Assembly (NCBI GenBank): GCA_904066235.2
Contig: CAJFCV020000001.1
Coordinates: 1 to 64,000 of the forward strand
Length of the DNA stretch: 64,000 bases
Direction: 5' to 3'
Source of the DNA: Bursaphelenchus xylophilus
Lineage: Eukaryota; Nematoda; Chromadorea; Rhabditida; Aphelenchoididae
Shown here: one piece after another, positions 27,901 through 37,497 of the stretch
How positions within the stretch are numbered: the stretch's first letter is position 1
Layout: each line of letters opens with the position of its first letter
Notes under the pieces: generated by a model
Seen by the model: the letters and a program-made list of their open reading frames with translations, nothing else
What the model was told of the DNA's origin: nothing
Databases searched by the model: none
Made by a program: the position numbers and the translations under genes

Positions 27901-29322
27901 TAAAGTTACGGCGAAAAAACGGGTCTAAAATACGCCTCAGGCAAAATTGACAAGTGGCACCAAAAAATTCGGAGGTGCACGGCCAAACTGTGTATAAATC
28001 AAAAAAAATTTCAAAAATCCCAGAAATCGAAGCCTCAGTCTAAAGAATATATATAAGCCTAAGCCTAAGCCTAATGCCGGAGGTATAACTAAGCCTCACC
28101 ATGAAGGAGAGCAGCTAGAAACACGGGACAAAAACCAAAAAACGTGAAATTTAACGCAGATCCTGGAGCAAAAAGAATCTCGGCTCCAGTCACAACTTGG
28201 CCAAAGTTACGGCCGAAAATAGCCTGAGGCTAAATGTGCCTGAGGCTAAGTGCCTGAGGCAACTTTCTTCAAATTTCAAATTTTTCCCATCATCATGGGA
28301 CAATCAGCTTTCGAACAAGCCCACTCCCGACCTTAACGGACGAAAATTTTTTTTAAATCCCTCAGGCATAACTAAGTCTCACCATGAAGGAGATCAGCTA
28401 GAAAGACGGGACAAAAACCAAAAGACGTGAAATCGAACGCAAATCCCGGAGCAAAAGAAATCTCGAGTCCAATCACAAATTGGCCAAAGTTACGGCCGAA
28501 AATAGCCTTAGGCCAAATTGCCTGAGGCTAAGTGCCTGAGGCAACTTTCTTCAAATTTTTCGAATTCGTCCGCTCCGCTGGTGTGTGGAGCACGCGTGTA
28601 GATGGGAAGGGGGAGCGGAAAGGGGTAGGGGTGCGCGCGAAGCGCGCCACCCAGTCCTCCGCGTTTTTTGGTCAATAACTTCCGATTTTTTTCAAAAATG
28701 ACGACTTTTTTGCAGCTAGCGACTCGGGACCACTTCCATCGGATGCGCACCGAAATTCTAAGTCATAAAAAATAGGTTTTGGGAGGGGCGATTGGCAGAG
28801 CGCGTGGCTGGAGCCGAAAAACCGCAAAATTCGGAAAAACATTTTCGGCCGTTTCTCGCCGATGAAGCGGCCGATCGGGATGGGGGTATTTTTGCCTCGT
28901 AGCCCTGTCGAAGCTCTCTCGAATCACACCACTCCCGACCTTAACGCACAACTTTGATTTTTCGGCCACGCGCAGGCCGCGCCCACTCTTTGGAAAAAAA
29001 TTTTTCTATTTTTCCCATGATTAGTGGACGATCATCTTTCGAACAAGCCCACTCCCGACCTTAACGGACGAAAAAGTAGAAAGCCGGAAAAATGCAAATT
29101 TGGCCTAATTTGCATAAAAGACAAGGGTGTAAAAAATTTTTTCTATTTTTCCCATCATCGCAGCACCGAGCGCTTTCGAATGAGCCCACTCACAAGCTTA
29201 ACGGAGCAAAAAAAATGTTTTAGGCTTAATAAACCTAAAAAAAAAATTTTTTAAACACCAAAACCACATACTTCCCGGAGGGCTAGAGCGAAAATTCAAA
29301 AAGATCCGTGAAATTCAGCCGA
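24954..29322. repeat. Subtelomeric units 11-12; unit 12 truncated
   Basis: Units starting at 24954 (2,249 bp) and 27203. Both have a T-run shortened by one in GACGACTTTTTTGCAGC (near 26455 and 28705). Unit 12 stops at 29322, inside ...AAATTCAGCCGA, and lacks the last ~130 bp of the unit, including the telomere-like end block; sequence then switches to the interstitial telomere. Confidence 0.9.
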
Positions 29323-29575
29323 AGCTAGGACCTAAGAATCTGCCGAAGCCTAAGCCTAAGTCTACAAGCCTATGCCTAAGCCTAAGCCTAAGCCTAAGTA
29401 ATAAGCCTAAGCCTAAGCCTAAGCCTAAGCCTAAGCCTAAGCCTAAGCCTAAGCCTAAGCCTAAGCCTAAGCCTAAGCCTAAGCCTAAGCCTAAGCCTAA
29501 GTCCTAAGCCTAAGCCTAAGCCTAAGCCTAAGCCTAAGCCTAAGCCTAAGCCTAAGCCTAAGCCTAAGCCTTGAG
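29323..29575. repeat. Interstitial telomere block
   Basis: After a short degenerate stretch (29323-29400, including CCTAAGTCTACAAGCC), about 27 near-perfect CCTAAG copies run to 29570, with one inserted T near 29503. Orientation matches the terminal telomere. It forms the inner border of the satellite array and looks like an older chromosome terminus. Confidence 0.93.
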
Positions 29576-32258
29576 CTGAGGATTAGACTTAGCCTAAGCT
29601 AGGCTAACAATCAGACTTATCCTGAGCTGAGGAAAAAGCAACACAAATTTAAAGCCGAGGCTTGATGAATCATAAGTTCGCGCCTTAGGTCCTATGCTTG
29701 ATTTAAAAACATGCGGATAACAAGTCAAACTCACATATGGAAAAAGACTCAAATTGCTTACGTCTTAAGGGTCTGCTGAAGCCTGAAGGGAATAAAATAT
29801 TAATTGAACTGATGGTACTGATAAAAGACTGGGCTGGTGTTAATCAAAACCAGAGCAACTGCTTTTTTGTTCTGCCAAACAGCGGTAATCAGTCTTTCAC
29901 CTTGCTGAGCAATACCGACATTTAAAAGTTGATATCGCGTCCATAAGACAGTTTCCTTCAGTATACTGGAGGACATGCAATTTGGTTTTTGCAACCCCTA
30001 TGCCATCACAAGCGGTAAAGCGGACTCCGGCTCGACTCCAAGCGCGCAGACAGAATATTTGCTAAGGGCGTTCGTGTGCCTCTAATAACAAGTGGTGTAC
30101 GTAACACTGTGCATTTTCGCGGTAGTACAAGCAAAATCGATGATAAGGTCGACATAAGTCTCATAAAAATCTACTTGCATGCGTTGAAGAGACAATTGAA
30201 CAAGGGGGCCTGATCGTGTATAAATATATCATGATCGCCCGACTGACTTTGGCCAATCGTACATGGTTACAAACGTATATGTGTAGTGTATTATACAAAA
30301 ACACCTTAAAACAAGTTTTTTTAGCCGTGCAGAGGGTACACGAAAATTGAAATTGATTCAATTATCTTAAAACTTGGCAAACTGTAGCCGCATGTGTTGA
30401 AATGAATGTGCATCCGACGCACCGAGAAAAGTATCAGCTTTGTAGTTACGCTACGGTCCAGTGAAGCCACAGCGAACTCAGGTGAGGACAAAAGATGCGT
30501 CGTTGCTTTTGATATCCTTCCTTTAATGTTTCTGCGTATCAAACAAGTACCGCAATTTTCTTGACTGTCTTCCGTTGTCTAGTCTGCTCCAAACACTTCT
30601 TTCCGCACGTTCGAGTCGGATATGTTTGCGTGGTGGTTGTGCTTTTCATCGTCTTGCTAGATTCCACGTTATTTCACGTAAACCTTTATAGTCTTCAAAG
30701 AAGGAAGTCGTCAGTTAATTTCAATCTCTTTTTTTGTCGCTCCCCGAACCGTCAGATGGCTTCGCCTTTTGCGGGTTTCCAATTGCTTTCAGAACCTGAA
30801 AATGGTGTTGTTTTTTTGGAACGGGGTTTTTGGTAACCGTAAGTAATAACAAGACCTTTCGCCAATGGTCTCAACTGACTAGTGCTCTGTTCTAACCGAC
30901 TTTTCTACATGTATATATGTAATAAAAGTTTCAAGTGTGCGCATCCATGCCTTCTTATTTATCCGGTTGTGTGTCTTATTGTTAGGTTTTTGACAAAAGT
31001 TTTTAAGGTCTCTAAATAAATCGCAATTTAACAAATCATCGTTGTAGTTTAGTTTAACTTCTTTTTCTGTGTGAACTCACAAAAACTGCCAAAGTAAATT
31101 AAACAAGCGCGCTTTAAAGGGTAAATAAGCCAAAAGACGACTTATCAACGGTTGCGTCGATGATGGGCTTACTCTACGTGCGAATACACCGACAATTAAA
31201 AACTTTTTTGTTTTGATGAGAATAATTAGTTACTGAGCGTTGGTGATAATCGATTGAACCTTTTCAGGAATACATATTACCTTTTGAGTTGTTTATCAAC
31301 TTACAGGGAATGTACTCCAAACGCGACGATCACATTTGAAAATTTAGATTCTACTTTAAGATATTTATATGCGGTACTTTTAGTTCGTGTTTTGCAGAAA
31401 CGACCGAGGCTTTTAGATTAAAAATTTGGGTTTAAAGATTTTATTTTTTTTTTTTTTTACATACATAGAGTATAATGTACATACATAGAGTATAACGCCT
31501 CCACGAAAAAATATTTTTTTCCGCACAAAACTGGCAAAGCTATGGTGAAAAGGTATTTTTCTGTGTAACGGCTCTCGATTTTTCGCGTACACTCTCGGCG
31601 GCAAACAGTGTTGAATATCTCGGCTGCCACTGAAAAGCGCAAGCTATAACTTTCACGAATTAATGAGCGATTTGCAAAAAAAATTTTCTTAAAAAAAAGC
31701 AATTTTATTAAGCCGAGACATCGGCAATAGATTCCACAACAATCACTAGTTTGTAAAATCTTTTGCCTCTTGCTTCCGATATCCTTGTTTTGTCATCTGC
31801 AGTTTCTGCGTGCCCACTAGACTACAACGTTCTCTTTTCCCACAAACGTTTTATTGGGTATGCTTATTACAACCGTTGCGACTGGAACTTCATGAATTAT
31901 GGGGGGAAACTTTTGCTTTCCGCAATTTCAAAACTATTGATCATTTGACATTGATATTATTTTGATCGTGATTTCTAGAAAAGAAGGTTAACACTTGGAA
32001 AAGGAATGCGTTTAGCTTGACTTTTAGTTCTACTCTTTTCGAGCGCAAAATGTTGTGCATCAGATGCATCATAGCTAACTTATACCTGCTACTGTCTAAT
32101 CCTCGCTCGGCAAAAATTATTTTGAAAAAGTATGTGAGAAAACCGTTCCTCCATAAAACATCTAATACGGTTTCTTTGTCTTTACAATGTTTGAGGCCTG
32201 TTTCGTCGAAATTCGCAAGACAACCGAGTCATTCAACACTGAATGAAGATAATTTCAG
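29576..32258. other. Inner subtelomeric spacer, no recognisable gene
   Basis: 29576-29640 is decaying telomere-like sequence (TTGAGCTGAGG and TTAGCCTAAGC variants). Beyond it the sequence is unique, AT-rich and without a convincing coding region; the longest frames (30561-30836 plus, 30321-30542 minus) show no domain and no exon-like neighbours. A poly-T run and a duplicated ACATACATAGAGTATAA motif lie at 31440-31500. Nothing else is identifiable here. Confidence 0.6.
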
Positions 32259-32259
32259 C

Positions 32260-35200
32260 ATGGACAACCCACTCACATACGAAATTCAACGGATAAGGAA
32301 GGAGAAGGAAAAGAAGGAGTTACCCCCAGACTTTTGGTACTGTCTATGTCACACTCATGTACATGTAAGTCTCTCGACGTTTACATCGTGGAATACCATT
32401 GCTTTGTGGCTAGTTGTGACGCAAAAAAGTTTATGCAAAGCAGATAATTTTTTACTTCACCTAACGCCTAGCTTTTAAAAACATTTTCAACAAGTTTTTG
32501 GTCATGTTTTATCCGTAATAACATCTGCGACGCTTAAAGAGACACGTAACTTGGCTCTCTGTTGACGTAACATTTCAGAAAGGCTCATTTATTTGCGGGA
32601 TAGTTGGCATTGTCGTGACAGTGCTCTACTTCCTGTACGTGTGCTGGGACACAGACAGTTGGGAGATGACTGCACTCGCATTACCCAGCGTCTTGGCTTA
32701 CTTTCTTCTGATGCTCGGGCAGAGATACGAAAAACATGGACTGTATTGGCCTCATCTTATAATAAACGTAAGCCCAGTTTTTAGCGGTTTCAAATCGGTA
32801 ACTCTACCCCTCAATTTAAGTCGCTCTACTTGCTGGGATACTTGACCTTTATTGTGCTATTGGGTCTACAAATTAACGAAGCCTATGGTACCGTTTTCCC
32901 TCCGGATATGCCCCCGGAACAGGTGGCCTACTTCAAGCGGATCGGCCGCATCTTCTACATCAAACATACAATTGCGATAGCTGTAACTACGATCTTGATG
33001 GTCATCACATGCTACTTGTTGAAAGTTGCCTATCGGGGATTTCGATATATCGCTGAAATCATTAAGCCATCAAAAGAGCTGCCGCCTGAGATTCGAGTGA
33101 GTAACTGTTGAAGGGGTCGTAGCCTTACGCACATTCTACATATATTGGCGGTATCTCCGGTGGACCCTGACAAGGGCTCGGCAAAACCTCGCCCCTGGTT
33201 TCTTCTTGAAACATACACCATTTGAAAGAGCGCAAAAAACTGGTCTAGGATCACCTTCAATTAGCTGCTAAGATTCTCTTACGTGCTAGCTAGCGGGCGT
33301 TTTTTAAAAAATCCCAATTAGATTTTGGGACTCTTTTCTTCTAAGAGGTCAGCGAGATCGAATAATCACTTTTCATATAAATATTAGTCACCTAGGACAT
33401 TGAACGCTTCCACCAAGTTCAAAAAATATAAAATTTTTATCAAGCTTGAAACTCTCAGGTCGATGTTCACAATGACTGGTTACGCGATGTTTTAGGTCCT
33501 GTAACCCGAGCAAACTAGGAGGTTTTAAACATGTTGACCGTTTTCAGACTCGTTTTTCATGTGCTTTCCATAAATGAGCATTCCTAGTAAAAAATTTTAA
33601 AGCCGTTGAAAGTTTCGTCCATCTTGGGTTCCCACTGCAGTACCAAGTACCCCCTATATCAAAAAAAATCGAAAAAAGTTGTCGATGTTTCGTACAAAAC
33701 AAATCCATAGTACCTCAAAAATCAATTTGAAAATTAAAGGCTGTCTGCTAGCCCTGCTCATTCATAATAGCCAAAAAAATCCAAAAATTCAAAAGGGGAT
33801 TCGAACCTGGTCTGCAGGTCCTCCTTGTACAGCGCCTTACCCCACTAGGCCACCGAAGCACTGCTCCGCTGTGCTTTTGAAATCGATCGCCTTTGTTTTC
33901 TCGAAAGAAGGGTGAACTAAAAAATGCTCGCTAGCTAGCACGTAAGTGAATCTTAGCAGCTAACTAAAGGTGATCCTAAACCAGTTTTTTGCGCTCTTTC
34001 AAATGGTGTATGTTTCAAGAAGAAACCAGGGGACGAGGTTTTGCCGAGCCCTTGTGAGTGTATTTTATGGCATTGCTAAATGACCACTCACTCAAAATAG
34101 GTCTTTTTCAAATTTGAAGTGTTACACGCATGAGCTGACAAGGGAAGTCACTTTTTTCGCAGATCGATCCATACTGGTGACCTAGTGGACTGTGAAGGCC
34201 TCAGGCTGTGTAAGAAGAATCTGGCGTCCAAAAGTGTTTACGGGCCCTGAGGACAGAGTTATGGCTCATCAAAGTTCGCGCAAAAAGGGTTCCGAAAAGA
34301 CCCTCCAAAAAAACGTGAACGGAGAAGTGAGCTTCGGTAGCAGAGTGGTTCGCAGATTTTTCTTTTGTCTGGAAGGGCCAAGGTTCGATTCCTCTTCCCG
34401 GCAATAACTAAAAATAATATTGTAAGAGTAGCGTAAGTTACAAAAAAAATTGTTTTGAAATATTTTTTGAAAAATGCTATTATCCTGTCGTTAAAATTTG
34501 GGGAAGTCGTTGTGAGCTTGGACACAGTGAGGGATGCGAGGGCATTTTTCCACCGAGGATCGCATTCAATTTCTGGAGTAATGCGGCGATTACGGTGGAT
34601 CAAGACGCCGTATCAATGGAGAAAACTGCGGGAACTTTGGCGTAAAGGTAGGACTGGGATTCTCAATATGCATATCTCTAACGTTTTAGAAGACGCCCTT
34701 GGTGATCGTGATATCATGGAAGCGCTTGACTCAAACGCTTGCTGTCTGGGCATATGATAAATTTAGTGACGATATCAACAAAATCGTCATTTTTTTAACG
34801 ACAGGATAATAATATTTTTCAAAAAATATTTTAAAATATTTTTTTGTAACTTACCCTACTCTTACAATATTATTTTTATTTATTGCCGGGAAGAGAAATC
34901 GAACTCTGGCCTTTCCAGACAAAAGAAAAATCTGCAAACCACTCTGCTACCGAAGCTCACTTTTCCAGCTCCGTTTTTTGGAGGGTCTTTTCGGAACCTT
35001 TTTTGCGCGAACTTTGATGAGCCATAACTCTGCCCTCAGGGCCCGTAAACACTTTTGGACGCCAGATTCTTCTTACACAGCTCGAGGCCTTCACAGTCCA
35101 CTAGGTCACCAGTATGGATCGATCTGCGAAAAAAGTGACTTCCCTTGTGAGAGTTTTTGCCTTTGGGTTTGACAGCACCTTAACCCTACTGCGGTGCGAT

Positions 35201-35541
35201 AGTGTAATGTTAACCAGACACAGTTAAGAACGCCAGAGGGATAGCAAGAAAAAGGAATGAAAAACTTTGTTGCCAATCGCGTATTGACTACATTATCATA
35301 TTAATGCTTGGGCTAGCTACGTAATAAACAATTGTAGAAGAGGATTTTTAACTCGTTGTTTTAGGCCCAAGTCCGCGACTTTGCGCGCCGGCAAGAAGAG
35401 GCGTTGGATGCTCCATCGCCGACCAGTCTAAGCATTTCCGTCGGTGGATCAGTAGATGCACCCAACTCAACTTCCACTCCAATGGCATCCCCTCAGTCAC
35501 GGCATAATTCCCACTCATCGCCCGCTGTCTATAAAGTTTGA
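32260..35541 (+). CDS. Four-TM membrane protein, LAPTM/DUF7027-like architecture
   Basis: Four exons, 32260-32364, 32579-32767, 32821-33096 and 35365-35541, all joining in phase 0, give 248 aa. Predicted membrane segments are at about residues 38-58, 66-83, 95-116 and 147-167. A short charged N-terminus ends in a Cys/His-rich CLCHTHVH just before TM1, and the C-terminal ~60 residues are Ser/Pro-rich and probably cytosolic. This resembles small nematode tetraspan proteins of the LAPTM4-like/DUF7027 kind, but I assign the architecture, not a function. I chose the ATG at 32260 because it lies two bases after AATTTCAG, a likely spliced-leader acceptor; the frame is open upstream to 32017. Intron 3 (2.27 kb) is filled by two fold-back elements. 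This is the most telomere-proximal gene found. Confidence 0.75.
33169..34055. mobile_element. Fold-back element 1 in intron 3
   Basis: Inverted arms of ~125 bp, 33169-33294 and 33930-34055, match with few differences: ACAAGGGCTCGGCAAAACC on the left against its complement on the right, inner ends GCTAGCTAGC. The ~635-bp interior contains a tRNA-like segment on the minus strand. No transposase frame is present, so this is a non-autonomous inverted-repeat element. Confidence 0.8.
33793..33859 (-). pseudogene. tRNA-like sequence inside fold-back element 1
   Basis: Read on the minus strand it begins GCTTCGGTGGCCTAGTGGGG, an A-box-like pattern, and ends with GGTTCGAATCC, a perfect B-box-like motif ~45 nt further on. 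The arms do not pair into a good cloverleaf, so I call it a tRNA-derived (SINE-like) relic rather than a working tRNA. Confidence 0.55.
34331..34403 (+). pseudogene. tRNA-like sequence, left arm of fold-back element 2
   Basis: GCTTCGGTAGCAGAGTGGTT (A-box-like) is followed ~40 nt later by GGTTCGATTCC (B-box-like) and ends CCCGGCA. A CAGA...TCTG stem can form in the anticodon position but its loop is too long, and acceptor and T stems pair poorly. It shares its first seven bases with the relic in element 1. Most likely a tRNA-derived promoter relic. Confidence 0.55.
34884..34956 (-). pseudogene. tRNA-like sequence, right arm of fold-back element 2
   Basis: The inverted counterpart of the copy at 34331-34403. 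Its B-box is changed to AGTTCGATTTC, so it is more decayed. Confidence 0.5.
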
Positions 35542-35924
35542 GTGTTTGTACAAAACCTGATAGCTGTTTATTTTTATGGCACTTGACTCAAAACATAATA
35601 AAATCAAAAAATATAACATGTGCATTTCAACCTGTGTTTATTGCAACTTTGACTTAGAATATAATTCTAATCTACCAAGCCCTTTTATTGACTCTACGTC
35701 CAATATGTATATTACTGCAGAGCGGAAACGAATTTCAATAAACGCTCTTCGCTTTTTTAATATTTGACCTTCCATTAAAGATGTTTTCGGGTCGATTGAA
35801 TGGCCGATAACGGAGACAAAAGGGTCAGCTGTCTTGGAAATGAAAAGAACAATAAAAACCCTTTCGGGATTTTCGGCTCCAAAATTCGTGGATTGCGACC
35901 GAAAAGGCCCATCACAGAACTACT

Positions 35925-37218
35925 ATGATTTCCGCAATACACGTAATTTGCTTGGTATTTTCTGTACCGTACGTACCAGTTTCGGCCGGCCCTTTGATTA
36001 TTTCCACGTGGGCAACAGTGGATTTCAGTCGAGCGGCGCAGAATGCATGGGTGGCCCTGCGGAATGGCCAAAATCGACTGGAATCGCTGGTTCAGGGCCT
36101 CGAAACTTGCGAAAAGCTGCAATGTGATCGGACCGTGGGCTTTGGAGGGTCTCCTGACGAGACCGGCGAAACCACGCTGGACGCACTGATTATGGACGGG
36201 CCGGGCCAAGAAATGGGGGCTGTTGGGGACTTGAGAAGGGTAAAGTCAGCGGCTAGAGTGGCCTGGAGTGTCATGAACTACACGACTCACTCGTTTCTGG
36301 CGGGAGATCAAGGTTGGTTACGGAAAATTAAACCCCAGTTATTACGGTTGTTCTGATTACTGGTAGCTCTTAGGGTTGACAACGGCTTCTTAATTCCAAG
36401 TTTTTTAAAACCATTCGTATTTCAGCCACTCGTTTTGCGGTCGAGATGGGTTTCAAATTGGAGAACCTCACAACTGAGGAGTCTGCCAAAATGCATCAAC
36501 AATGGCTCGACCAAAATTGTCAGCCGAATTTTTGGCGAAACGTTCAACCCAACTCCAAGACTGGCTGTGGACCGTATAAACCCATAAAGAGCAGTCTCCT
36601 AAAGGTTGCGCGTCCTAGAACTTTGATTCAAGAGTTGGAGAGGTTCTCGCAACGAAGTCATGACACATTGGGGATGGTGGTTGTCGATGAAAACGGCGAT
36701 ATTTCAGTTGGCACAACAACAAATGGGGCAGGTCATAAAATCCCGGGGTAATTTTTGCTTGCAAGATTGGAAATTGTCCTCTGCAGAGCTCTGTAATGGG
36801 AAATTTAGCAAGCTAAATTAATTCGTTTTCAGTCGAATCGGAGACTCGCCCATTCCTGGGGCTGGCGCCTATGTTGACAATGATTTCGGAGGAGCCGCAG
36901 CCACTGGCGATGGCGATCAAATGATGAGATTCCTGCCGAGGTATGTGTAGCTGGAACTTTGCCCACACTTTTTCATCCCATTACATGTCTTTTTCTAGCA
37001 TGGTCGCCGTGGAGCAACTTCGAAACGGGATTTCAGCCAGAAAGGCAGCGCAAATTGCAATTTTGAGGATAAAGAAGTACTATCCCAACTTTTTTGGAGC
37101 CATTGTTGTGGCATCGAAGAAAGGAGACTATTCGGCTGCTTGCAGCGGAATGTCGAGGTTTGCTTATTCCGTCCCGTCGGATAGTGGTGTTCATGTCGAA
37201 ACTGTTAGATGCGAATAA
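35925..37218 (+). CDS. AGA: Aspartylglucosaminidase (N4-(beta-N-acetylglucosaminyl)-L-asparaginase)
   Basis: Exons 35925-36312, 36426-36747, 36833-36940 and 36999-37218 give 345 aa, about the length of the human enzyme. Residues 1-21 form a signal peptide. The enzyme is a lysosomal Ntn-hydrolase that cleaves the GlcNAc-Asn bond of N-glycoproteins. Signature features: [35 protein letters not shown], and SHDTLGMVV, in which autocleavage before Thr210 would free the catalytic threonine of the beta chain; then GTTTNG and [13 protein letters not shown], carrying the substrate-binding Arg and Asp. Cysteines expected for disulfides are retained (CEKLQC, NCQPNFW). The frame is intact, so an active enzyme is likely. 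A possible trans-splice acceptor (ATCACAG) lies 7 bases before the ATG, and AATAAAA follows at 37249. It is 280 bp upstream of the next gene on the same strand, too far to assert an operon. Confidence 0.93.
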
Positions 37219-37497
37219 GTCGTGTATACCAAATAATTGTATGGCATTAATAAAATTAGTTCGTTGTGTGCTATTTATAAATATGCTCTCCATGTAATAT
37301 TTGGCCAATGTTTTGCACAATTTAATCACGTTTACCTAGCAATTCTTTTGAATTCCCATTTTTTACGCGAAATTCGCATTCGCCATGGATGCTTGGCATT
37401 CCGCATCATCGCGTTTCCCGCTCGAAAAAGGAAGAACAAATGTTTTTTCGGGCGTTCACGGAGTTCAAAATTACCTGTTTGTTGCCGGTGTTGGAGA

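Larger units (their letters stand above)
1705..29322. repeat. Subtelomeric tandem array, 12 units of ~2,250 bp
   Basis: The segment beginning AAGCCGAATTAAGACTTCC recurs at 1705, 3951, 6956, 9206, 11456, 13706, 15956, 18205, 20454, 22704, 24954 and 27203. Spacings are 2246, 3005, then 2249-2250. All copies share one orientation. Each unit holds three telomere-like patches: TAAGCCTAAGCC-type runs after two TATATATAAG motifs (2370-2402 and 2552-2573 in unit 1) and the 19-bp variant block at its end. Units are also internally redundant: a CATGAAGGAGA...GACGGGACAAAAACC module occurs three times per unit and CCCACTCCCGACCTTAACG three times. Open frames are short, overlap on both strands and carry no recognisable domain, so I regard the array as non-coding satellite. 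Confidence 0.95.
34138..35149. mobile_element. Fold-back element 2 in intron 3
   Basis: Long inverted arms, about 34138-34492 and 34796-35149, ~90% alike by eye, outer ends ACAAGGGAAGTCAC and complement, inner ends around CCTGTCGTT. The ~300-bp loop is unrelated sequence. Each arm carries a copy of a tRNA-like sequence, so the two face each other. No transposase is encoded. Confidence 0.85.

Noticed and set aside
1749..29254. Dozens of recurring 60-165-aa open frames in the subtelomeric units
   Set aside because: They overlap on both strands, change length with single-base indels between units, show no domain and have no exon/intron logic; they follow from repetition of non-coding sequence.
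1..29575. CRISPR-like regular repetition
   Set aside because: Repeats are telomere hexamers and a eukaryotic satellite without unique spacers; the rest of the window has spliced genes.
30561..30836. A 91-aa frame with a hydrophobic N-terminal half
   Set aside because: No recognisable family, no flanking exons in phase and no supported start context.
32017..32259. An extended N-terminus of the four-TM protein
   Set aside because: The frame is open, but an AATTTCAG acceptor sits immediately before the 32260 ATG and the added residues do not resemble a family N-terminus.
34331..34403. A functional tRNA gene
   Set aside because: A- and B-box motifs are present, but acceptor and T stems pair poorly and the anticodon loop is too long, so it was recorded as a relic only.
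37219..37497. An operon linking aspartylglucosaminidase and the M16C homologue
   Set aside because: Same strand, but the gap (279 bp) is longer than usual for nematode operons and I see no convincing SL2-type acceptor or U-rich element.
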